Shown: one piece after another, positions 56,285 to 64,000 of the stretch | How the letters are laid out: every line of letters begins with the position of its first letter | Position numbering within the stretch: position 1 is the first letter of the stretch | From: Strigamia acuminata | Lineage: Eukaryota > Arthropoda > Chilopoda > Geophilomorpha > Linotaeniidae | Length of the DNA stretch: 64,000 nt | Direction of reading: 5' to 3' | Assembly: GCA_949358305.1 (NCBI GenBank) | Contig: OX442322.1 | Coordinates: 9,050,001-9,114,000 of the forward strand | The notes under the pieces: generated by a model | The model's input: only the letters and a program-made list of their open reading frames with translations | What the model was told of the DNA's origin: nothing | Databases searched by the model: none | Position numbers and translations under genes: made by a program

Positions 56285-56797
56285 ATCCTACAAGAAGATT
56301 TGAAGAAATAATTATTAAGAATTATTATTTAAATAGAATAATATCCGAATTTGCTGCTGTAATCATTTCAAAGGAGTTTTTGATTAGAAACTGGTGTAGT
56401 TGGGGGGAGAAGAAGTTTAAGTCTTAACAGTTTGAATAAATTCTCGATTCCAGTTTGTGGAATTTAGAGAATATCCAGTGAATTAGTGAATAATACCAAG
56501 CTTTAGTGTTGGTATCCCAATTTAAAACGAGTATCTAGTCAGAAACTCAATTGTGAAAATAAGAGAATTGTCAATTACCTTTAATTATTGAATTTTGGGG
56601 GTTAATTTGCCAATCCTGTTAACATCCCGTGTGTTTCAATCCTGTTAACAGCTTGTGGATATCCATCCTGCTTTTGTGTGTTCAGTAAATCCTAGAGTGT
56701 AAAAGAATTAGACAATTTCTTGTTAACCAATTTAGTCAGTTAAGTTGAGTTTGAATCCTGAACTGATCTTTGAATTCTTCATTTCTCGGTGAGGATT

Positions 56798-59700
56798 ATG
56801 GCTACATTATCCGCTGCTGATCTCGAGGAAAAGGAGGTCATTTGGAAAGCAAAGGCTCAAGGAGCCGAGGATCTGCTGGGATCTTCAGTCAACATTCTAG
56901 ACGGAGGAGAGCTGGAAGCCATGCAAATAACGGTTGACCAGCAATTGAGTGATCTCGCCGACGAATTGAAAGCTCTTAAAGACGAGTCAAAAAGAGAGGA
57001 CTATTTAGCGGGGCTTCAACGAATTGAAGACATTAGAACCAGAGTAAATTTATTGAAGCAAAGAGCAAAAGTGTCTGGAAAAATGGCAGGGCAATTTGGT
57101 TCCCATCCGGGACAGAATTCCAGTTTAAACCAGACGTCCGCTTCATCTAGGAGAAACACGAGATTGCCGAAAACCGACATTGCCAAATTTAGTGGCGATG
57201 CAACTGAATATAGAGGTTTTGCGAATTTATTCGAATCAGCAGTTGATCAGAACACGGAGCTTTCGAACGTGGAAAAGCTTATATATCTGAGATCATGCTG
57301 CACTGGGGCTGCAGAATCCGCAATCAAGTCGTACCCAATAACTGATGACGCCTACCCATTAGCGAAAAATACATTGGAGAGTCTATTCGGATCTGAAAAC
57401 ACGCAGAGAAATGCGATTTCAAAGATGATTAGGGAGTCGAAACCCGTTTTCGATCTCTACCCAATCGAGCCACTTAAAGCTCTATTCACGTCATTGGCAT
57501 CTGCTGTCCGGACCATGGCGCAACTGTCTGTGTCAGTTGACACTACTGGAACGTACCTTATTCCAGAACTACTTAGAAAATTTCCACCGGAGATCTCCCA
57601 ACGTTTTTACCGAAAGCATCAAGGAAAAGTTGATGATGTTAACGTTTTTCTGGACTTCGTAGCAACCGAGATACAACTGGCTGAATTGTCGGAAGAAAGC
57701 GTTCTCCTTAAGCGCGCTCATCTGAAGAAGTCAGAAAAATTTGAGAAAACTTCAAAGGAAACAAGAGAAAGACCAACTGGAACCATGTCCTCATTCGTGA
57801 CTTCCGAGAATGGAAAATTGAGTATGAATTCCAAGTCAAATCCAAACCGCAAACCCGCCTGCGCTTATTGTGATGGTGATCACGCACACGCAAATTGTGA
57901 TGCGGATCTCGATGTACCAGCGAGGATCGAAATAGTGAAGAAGAAACGACTTTGTTTCAACTGCTTGAGATATAACCACACAGCCAAAGAATGTACCGTG
58001 AAGTTTTGTTGTCGCTTGTGTGGTGGAAGACATCACACATCGATCTGCAACAAAAACAACAAAGAAAAAGCGATTACACCAAAAGAAGAAAACGTGTCTA
58101 CTAATGTATCGCTTACCGAGTCGGTGGAGATTCAACTGATGGTCTTCACTGCTCTTTTTGTGAAGAAAAATGGAGACATGTACCCCGTCCGCGGATTACT
58201 AGATCCAGGAAGCCATCGCTCCTACGTCACGAAGAGACTAGTAAATAAATTCCGGATGCAAAAGATCGAGACACTACACACGATGACACAGTGTCTGCTC
58301 AACAAAAAGCCAGTTCCGACGACACATGATGTCTTTAGATTCGAACTACAATCAAGACACGGAACAAAAAAGACATCAATCCTTGCATTAGAAACCGACA
58401 CACTCCCGAAAGTCAAAGGGATAATTGGAGCAGAAGCCATAAAGCAAGTCCAATCACTCGGACTTGAGATGGCTGAGATACATCCGTCAGAATCGGAAGA
58501 CATTGACGTCTTATTAGGAAGCAACGCATGGTGGAAGATTTGTCAAGGTGGAAGCCGAAAAATCAACGACGAGTTGGGATTAATGGAGACAATTTTTGGG
58601 TGGATTCTAAACGGTCGACTGAAACCAAACAACCCGCTTGAAGAAAACATGGCAGCGTGCAACATTTCTTGCATGGCGGTCGAGTCCAAAGAAGAAGTGA
58701 TCTCAAATCAACCTGAAAATGACGAAAACAAAATAGTCCAATTAATTCCGAAATCACTGCCCAACAGGAATGGCGAACCCGGTGTGAATAAACAGACAGA
58801 CGTCACACCTTCTTGTTTTGCCGCGAGCCTCTCCAGTGGTCTGGAGAAAGAGGAACTGGACACCACCCTCCAAAAAACGAAAAAGTCGTTCAAGGATGGA
58901 GGATTGGTCAACAGAACTCCAAGCTCGGACATGAAGCCGGAATTACGAGGGCGAAATCAGTTAGAGTCAGGGAGAAAGAACGTCGAATTACTTACAAATC
59001 AAGTGCACAGTTTGCAAAAATTGTGTGCAATCGTGAGATGGAGTGGAAACGTGATTCTGAATTTCTGGAAAAAGAAAATTGATTTGTCAACCAATCAAAA
59101 GGGAATTCATCTCATCATTGGTCCAATGTATGCGGGGAAAACGACCAAGTTATTGAAGCTTTTAGAAAAGGAAGAGAAGACGTCGTCCCTGCTAATTAAA
59201 CACTCCAATGACGATCGTTACAGTAAAACCGAAGTCGTGACCCACGACGGTCATCGACGAGAAGCAATCGCGACCAGTAGCCTAATCAATGCTGTGGAAA
59301 AAACGAAATTAGTGAAGACAATCGGAATTGACGAAGGACAGTTTTTTCCCGACATTTTTACTTTTTCAAATGAAATGGCTGAGCAAAAGAAAAAGGTAAT
59401 AGTCGCCGCATTAGACGTCGACTTCAAGAGGAAGCCATTTGATCAGATATCCAAGTTAGTTCCACTAGCCGAGTCTGTTGTGAAACTACAAGCAAAATGT
59501 TATTTTTGCGGAGATAAAGCTGAATTTTCAAGACGAATTTCGCACGAAACCAGAGTCAAGATGATAGGAGGGATCGACAAATACAAACCAACCTGTCGAG
59601 TATGTTTCTCAAAGCCCATGAAGTCCCTAGAGACGAAAAGGAAAATCATCAACGGAATTATTCGACTTAGTTGTATGATTGTCAACCGAAGAATACCTCC

Positions 59701-59815
59701 GTGGATACCAAATTTGATCCGTCAAAGAATCATGCCACCCAGAGTGGAATACGAAAAGGTGAAAGAGGTCTCCCAAATATTATCATCAAAGACCAGAAGT
59801 AATCAAACTAAATGA
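56798..59815 (+). CDS. Gag-protease-thymidine kinase polyprotein (B+), 1005 aa
   Basis: Intact second copy of the fusion described for B-. Gag (DUF1759), three CCHC knuckles and DUF1758 protease precede a full TK1-type domain with P-loop, IDEGQFF, RKPF and the CX2C...CX2C zinc site, with 28 residues between the pairs. About six residues differ from B- (for example E194 for K, T478 for R, R657 for M, H737 for P, Q740 for P, T841 for A). Only the last is within the kinase, just before IGIDEG, and it is conservative. The stop lies 35 bases from the 3' LTR. Cleavage by the element's own protease could release the kinase; whether it does is unknown. Confidence 0.96.
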   Translation: MATLSAADLEEKEVIWKAKAQGAEDLLGSSVNILDGGELEAMQITVDQQLSDLADELKALKDESKREDYLAGLQRIEDIRTRVNLLKQRAKVSGKMAGQFGSHPGQNSSLNQTSASSRRNTRLPKTDIAKFSGDATEYRGFANLFESAVDQNTELSNVEKLIYLRSCCTGAAESAIKSYPITDDAYPLAKNTLESLFGSENTQRNAISKMIRESKPVFDLYPIEPLKALFTSLASAVRTMAQLSVSVDTTGTYLIPELLRKFPPEISQRFYRKHQGKVDDVNVFLDFVATEIQLAELSEESVLLKRAHLKKSEKFEKTSKETRERPTGTMSSFVTSENGKLSMNSKSNPNRKPACAYCDGDHAHANCDADLDVPARIEIVKKKRLCFNCLRYNHTAKECTVKFCCRLCGGRHHTSICNKNNKEKAITPKEENVSTNVSLTESVEIQLMVFTALFVKKNGDMYPVRGLLDPGSHRSYVTKRLVNKFRMQKIETLHTMTQCLLNKKPVPTTHDVFRFELQSRHGTKKTSILALETDTLPKVKGIIGAEAIKQVQSLGLEMAEIHPSESEDIDVLLGSNAWWKICQGGSRKINDELGLMETIFGWILNGRLKPNNPLEENMAACNISCMAVESKEEVISNQPENDENKIVQLIPKSLPNRNGEPGVNKQTDVTPSCFAASLSSGLEKEELDTTLQKTKKSFKDGGLVNRTPSSDMKPELRGRNQLESGRKNVELLTNQVHSLQKLCAIVRWSGNVILNFWKKKIDLSTNQKGIHLIIGPMYAGKTTKLLKLLEKEEKTSSLLIKHSNDDRYSKTEVVTHDGHRREAIATSSLINAVEKTKLVKTIGIDEGQFFPDIFTFSNEMAEQKKKVIVAALDVDFKRKPFDQISKLVPLAESVVKLQAKCYFCGDKAEFSRRISHETRVKMIGGIDKYKPTCRVCFSKPMKSLETKRKIINGIIRLSCMIVNRRIPPWIPNLIRQRIMPPRVEYEKVKEVSQILSSKTRSNQTK

Positions 59816-59850
59816 TGGGTTGTTCGCACTTTCTTTTCGCCGGCAATCTA

Positions 59851-61208
59851 TGTTGCTAGCAACATAAAGGAAAGCTGCTAAACGTCTTAAAAATTAGTCA
59901 TCTGGAATTATTAAAAAGGGTTTTTAATATTTATCTTAGATTGGGAATTTAATTAGACACTTATCTGAATATAAGTCTTCTTTGAGTTAGTTTGAGTGAA
60001 TTTCTCAGTACTGGTTGATCTGACCGGATAAATCTGGGAAGAAAAGAGTTTTTACATTAGATATTTATCCACTTAGAATTTATTTTCTATCTTGTTTACC
60101 TGTGTTATGCATGTTTTGATGTTTCCAAGTGTTTTCCTGTTTCCAGTCCACTACTGTCAATGTAGTGACAAGGTGTAATGATGCTCTCAGACAGCAAAAG
60201 GGTACTAGAATGAGAAATGTATGTTATTATCAGTTTTAAGCTGTTTCAATCAATTTCTGTTTGTTTTCTGTATATTACTAACCAATTAAGCGTTTTGTTA
60301 ACTTAGATTGTGTGTAGCCTGTCTAGTGAGCTAATTTCAAGCCTTTCTATCTTCCTGCAAGTGATCTCTGTTTACATTGTCGGCCATTACTGTGGGAGTG
60401 GTCTACTTGTATCTGTAAAGAGAGGAGAAAATGTTTAATCCCAAAGAGTTTTTGTGGGTTCTGATTAATAATTAATCACTTAATTATTATGCAATGTAAA
60501 AGTGTTAAGTTTAAGATTTATCTGTGTTGATTTATAACTTAACTTCTGCACTTACTGTAAAGTTGCCAGCTCATTGGTCTAAAATGTCTTTACTTATTCT
60601 TTTCTCTATTTTATGAGTTGTTCAGTGTGTTTTAGAGTGAATAATTTAGTTCTCAATGAGCATTGTGTTTAGAGACTGTTGTTAATGTATACTTTTGCAT
60701 TTAATGTCAAATACTTGCTGTTAGGCTTATGTGTTTTCAACTATTAACTTCTACGGTAGTTTTGTTGTGCCAGCAGTACTTATTTCTCTTTACAAGCACT
60801 TAGAGACCTCTGTAACTTTAAGTGCAAGTGTCCTTATACAATGTGGAGATAGTTACACTTGTTGTTTCTTATTATTGTTAAAGTGTGACTTCTTTGTAAA
60901 ATCCTCGTGATTCAATTGTAGTAGTCTTGTTAAGAATTTAGAGAATAAAATGGGTTCTTTTTATTTCTCTCCAAGTTTCATTTCTCTATACAACCAGAAA
61001 GCAATGTGCAGTGAGTAGAAAAATCCTCCTTCCTCCTCCTTGAACTCACCAGTGGCAGATCAACATGTGAAGCAGCAAGTTCAATTCCAGTGTTTGCATT
61101 TCTTCAAGTCTTTGGCCAACTTCTGTGTATCAATTTTAGCCAAGCAGCAGTCAAGTATTGCCGCCCCTCCTTCTGGCCTGGTTGTCGCCTGCGACCTTGC
61201 CAGAAACA
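59851..61208 (+). repeat. 3' LTR of B+
   Basis: 1358 bp, identical as read to the 5' LTR. Preceded by a sense-strand pyrimidine stretch and GCCGGCAATCTA at 59839-59850. Confidence 0.96.
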
Positions 61209-61765
61209 ACAGCGACAAGGAAACACGCGCACGCTGACCCATCAACCACAACTTTATCTAACTAACAAGAGAAAAACGGTTCAATTATCTAAACAGAACG
61301 AGCACGTTCCGTGCAAATAAATACCGGCTAAAACGTCAATATTATCACTAAAGCTATTGGCCAAGTATGGCCTCACAAAGGAAACTAGCAAACCGGAACT
61401 GTGAAAACCAGCAAGAATTCCAAAACACTAAACTTTCTGCTTTTTTTTTTCGAAGAGGGAACAAGTCCGTACCCAAATAATCAATCCATTTCCTCCCCAC
61501 GAGAAAAGAAAGGAAAGGGACCTGCTTCTTTTTGAAGATCAACAGGTGTCATATGATACTGAAAAACGTTGGAAGCAGTGCAACTGCAACCAAATGAAGC
61601 GAAGCTACACTTCCTTCACGAAAACTAATCACGTCGTTGAAAAGAAATTAAAACCGGTGGCTTTCTTTCAACCGAGCTGCGCTTTACGAATGCGCCTTGA
61701 ACAAAGAGGTACCCGATGGACATCGCGTCCGCACTCGGGCCACCGTGTAGCCTGTTGTGAGCAGA

Positions 61766-62224
61766 CTACCACGAAGACTGAAACTTCTTTAACCGAGGGG
61801 GGAAATAGAAACTAGATCTAGTTAAAACCCCATGCTCCAATAAGGAGGCTACCGTATGAACGCTTGGCCCACCCCGAGTCGGAACCAATATGATTGAACC
61901 GAGAAACGAGAGAAGAGGGAGGGTTGCTTGACGTCCCTGATTGCGAGGGGCGTCACACATAGACATGAGCACAAGGACTTGCCAGTTGCCAACCGCATTC
62001 CTGGAACCGGTAAGCAACTGCAAGTCGACAATTGACTCGCTCACACACCCATTGACGACATCTTCAATCAGCAAGCCGACTTCCGGAAATCGCCACTCTA
62101 CTGAAAGCACGTGTCGTCCAATGGCTAAAACGTGTTGCCGAGTGCCGGCGCCAAAAAGGCCGCACACACACGTCCTTCGACCCATCCTAGAGTGGGCTCC
62201 CTGCCTAGTGCATGTCTGCCTCAC
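61766..62224 (-). CDS. Small open frame of the D/E family, 152 aa, doubtful
   Basis: The frame lies in the element's own direction and starts with ATG. In element D the same frame is open from 49847 until A+ cuts it at 49464, about 125 shared codons with no frameshift. By eye about nine base differences give about six amino-acid changes, which does not show purifying selection. No domain, signal peptide or motif is recognised. It may be chance conservation in nearly identical DNA. Confidence 0.2.
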   Translation of the reverse strand: MRQTCTRQGAHSRMGRRTCVCGLFGAGTRQHVLAIGRHVLSVEWRFPEVGLLIEDVVNGCVSESIVDLQLLTGSRNAVGNWQVLVLMSMCDAPRNQGRQATLPLLSFLGSIILVPTRGGPSVHTVASLLEHGVLTRSSFYFPPRLKKFQSSW

Positions 62225-63874
62225 TGCAGAGCTAGGGATGAAAGACTAACAACAACTACTCAGTCGCGGGAAGCCAACGTAGAAATAGGGGCCGCCAAGA
62301 GGCGCAGGGACATTGTCTCGGACACGACATCTAACAGAGTATGGCAGTGCAAACCTGCCCTCTGAAACACATCGAATGGCAGTCCTTGCTGTGCACAGCA
62401 AGAACGACCATCCAAAACAAGTACCTATACCCTAACGCCACGCTAGCTAGCCACAACCCAAAAATAGCAAGCAAGCTATTTCCTAAACGAATAAGCTAAA
62501 ATGTCCAAATTCTAAGGTTGCCCCAAAGAATTAGAATAACTAAACTTCCTTTTTTTTTAAACGATAAAAGGCGAGACTAATCACTAATGAAGACTCATGA
62601 AACGCTACGGACGTTTCCACGAAGAGACAGCGAAAATGCAGAACGTACATCACCAGCGGTAGACACTGGGTGTAGCGGTCAACAACAGAAACTGGACTTG
62701 CCCAGTGGGCGGTGCGGATCGGCTGCTCTAAACTTCCAGCACCGACAGAAGTCACACGCCTTTCTAAATCCAAACCCACTTGCAAACAAGTCGTAACACA
62801 ATCTAACCGAACAGAAATTTGACGGACAGATAAGAACCGACTGACCTCACGGGCCAGCGCTCGCTCAGCTTGACATGAGCAGCAAAAGAACGAATCTCGT
62901 TCTAAAAACAAGAAACGTTCTAAAAACACACGAATACAAACGGGTGTGCCCTCTCCCGAAGCGGAGAGGTGACCGACACCAGATCTCACGAGGAAACTCG
63001 TGCAACACACGAAAGACATTGGACACAAAACGTAAAGACCAGAGGTCGTCCACATTCCAAACACAAGAGCAGGCTCACATGACGAGAAGAAGCTAGATCA
63101 CTCAAGGACCCCCCTGACCGCCGCTCTGATAGGCGGGAAGGACGAGAAGAGGGAACTGGTTGGCCCACAATAGCTAGTAATTTAACTTTAGCGTAGGGCA
63201 GAAAGCTAAAAGCGGGAGTTAATCGACCCCAAGCTGACGACTAACTGGCCAACACCACTAAAAATCTGCAAATGTGACGACGCTCCTGTCAGTAAGCCTA
63301 AAAAAACTCTCAAAGAGTTTACACGTAACAAGGGAAAAACCCTGGGAAATTACAAGAACTCAAGACCAAAGAGCTTATTGTATAATAAGTTGGCGATTTC
63401 AAATTAAAAGGGAGTGGATTAAAGAAAATTCAAATACAACTAACTACCGTATGCACGGATTGGGCCGAAAATTCTCAATAAAACGTGTGCAAGCTACTTA
63501 AAAAACCGCAGGTCTAACTGTAGACAATTAAAGACAGGAACTCCCTAATTAATTTCCGACAAAAAAGCCAATAAATTCATATAAGCTACTCTTTAGTATC
63601 TTTAACAAGAAACTCATGACATTAATACTAGAAAACGCATTCGAGGAGGACAAAAACAGAAGTTTAGAGTTTAAGGGGACTCCAAACAAGGCGCAAATAG
63701 GCGTGGAAACTAGCTACACTTGCACAACGACGTATGCAGAAGCATGAAACAGAACTAACGCCCCAAAACTCCCAAAACAACCAGAATATCCCCCAAAAAC
63801 CTTAAAATTAACATTTGATGAAAACGAGAAAATATAATCGACAAAAAAAACAAAATCTTCATTGCCGACTCTAG

Positions 63875-63890
63875 TACATTGCGTTGTGTT
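63875..63890 (-). promoter_or_regulatory. Conserved leader block, element E
   Basis: Minus strand ACACAACGCAATGTAC, at the position matching 51428-51442 in D. The primer site and 5' LTR expected to its right are outside the window. Confidence 0.5.
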
Positions 63891-64000
63891 TAACTGGCGG
63901 TCGACTGACGCTTGAAGAGTGACTCTTCCAAACTCGGTGACCATTCTGTGTGCGCTGACGGCACGAATCTCTTTGCTGGATCGTCCATTCTGCCTGAGAA

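Larger units (their letters stand above)
55978..56797 (+). other. 5' leader of B+
   Basis: Primer site at 55981-55994, conserved block at 56270-56284, then AT-rich sequence with no supported gene. The frame 55927-56427 crosses the primer site and has no recognised domain. The hairpin of families A and F is not visible here. Confidence 0.7.
54620..61208 (+). mobile_element. Element B+: LTR element with gag-protease-thymidine kinase
   Basis: 6589 bp, LTRs 54620-55977 and 59851-61208 (1358 bp each, identical as read), target duplication ACAG (54616-54619 and 61209-61212). The empty site is preserved in element D near 39660. Same structure as B-, with a few amino-acid differences and an intact frame. 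Confidence 0.97.
37551..64000 (-). mobile_element. Element E: LTR element of the D/E family, right end outside window
   Basis: Its 3' LTR is split by element D into 37551-37631 and 52834-53513. The internal region then runs 53514-54619 and 61213-64000, interrupted by B+. The internal sequence aligns with element D nearly throughout, with indels of about 130 and 125 bp. The leader block near 63875 shows that its 5' LTR lies just past the window. No Gag or Pol frame. Its LTR is visibly diverged from that of D. Confidence 0.8.
61213..64000 (-). other. Element E internal region, 5' part
   Basis: Homologous to D 39677-40305 and then 49469-52056. Differs by an extra stretch of about 125 bp near 62500-62630 and by divergence after 63000. 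Holds the leader block at 63875-63890 near the window end. Apart from the small frame at 61766-62224 nothing resembling a gene is seen. Confidence 0.75.

Noticed and set aside
56789-56797. Upstream GTG as start of the Gag-PR-TK frame (also 25381-25389)
   Set aside because: The three codons before the ATG are open, but GTG is not a normal start in animals and an ATG follows nine bases later in a fair context.
1028-61208. A-/B- on the left and A+/B+ on the right as a misassembled inverted duplication
   Set aside because: The order is not mirrored, target duplications differ, hosts differ (F against D and E), and LTR and protein variants separate the copies.
62540-63064. 174-codon minus-strand frame in E, partly shared with D at 50296-50583
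   Set aside because: Only a core of about 65 codons is shared; both ends shift frame between the copies.

Overview
This window is non-genic animal DNA made almost entirely of nested LTR retrotransposons of the BEL/Pao type around a tandem satellite. BEL/Pao elements are known from metazoans, and the two long coding frames here carry DUF1759, zinc-knuckle and DUF1758 domains (with Pao-type RT/A17/integrase in one family), so the source is an animal, probably an invertebrate with a repeat-rich genome. I see no host gene, rRNA or tRNA gene. The species cannot be named from this sequence.

Layout, with family letters used throughout. LEFT: element F (+) runs from before base 1 to 31644 (5' LTR tail 1-89, 3' LTR 30066-31644). 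F is broken by element A- (1028-18937, target duplication ACGC) and element B- (20970-27559, target duplication GTTC). A-'s 3' LTR is itself broken by element C (-, 1429-10168, target duplication CCAC). CENTRE: a satellite array, 31645-36195, of 140-bp units with four 147-bp variants. RIGHT: element G (+) starts in the satellite at 36196 and shows its 5' LTR and primer site. Element E (-, 37551 to beyond the window) sits at G's primer site. Element D (-, 37632-52829, target duplication CTAG) sits in E's 3' LTR. A+ (40306-49464, target duplication AAGG) sits in D, and B+ (54620-61208, target duplication ACAG) sits in E. D and E are two copies of one family and each supplies the other's empty target site, which confirms the A+ and B+ boundaries to the base.

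Three kinds of element are mixed. Family A is autonomous: one 1750-aa Gag-PR-RT-RNaseH-IN polyprotein, intact in both copies. Families C, D/E and F (and perhaps G) have LTRs, a primer site and several kb of internal DNA with no convincing long gene, as in LARD-type elements. Family B is the most notable: a 1005-aa intact polyprotein in which Gag and protease are fused in frame to a complete cellular-type (TK1, type II) thymidine kinase, with no reverse transcriptase, RNase H or integrase. Both copies keep every kinase motif I can check. A plausible reading is a non-autonomous element that carries a nucleotide-salvage enzyme into its particles and borrows Pol in trans, perhaps from family A.

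The families share features that suggest one replication system: 4-bp target duplications, tRNA-His-like primer sites, a palindrome at the first bases of every LTR whose arms change in a compensating way, a conserved ACAACGCAATGT-like block in the leader, a covarying leader hairpin shared by A and F, and a pyrimidine-rich (not purine-rich) sense strand next to the 3' LTR. All positions and matches were read by eye; percentages and database assignments were not computed.
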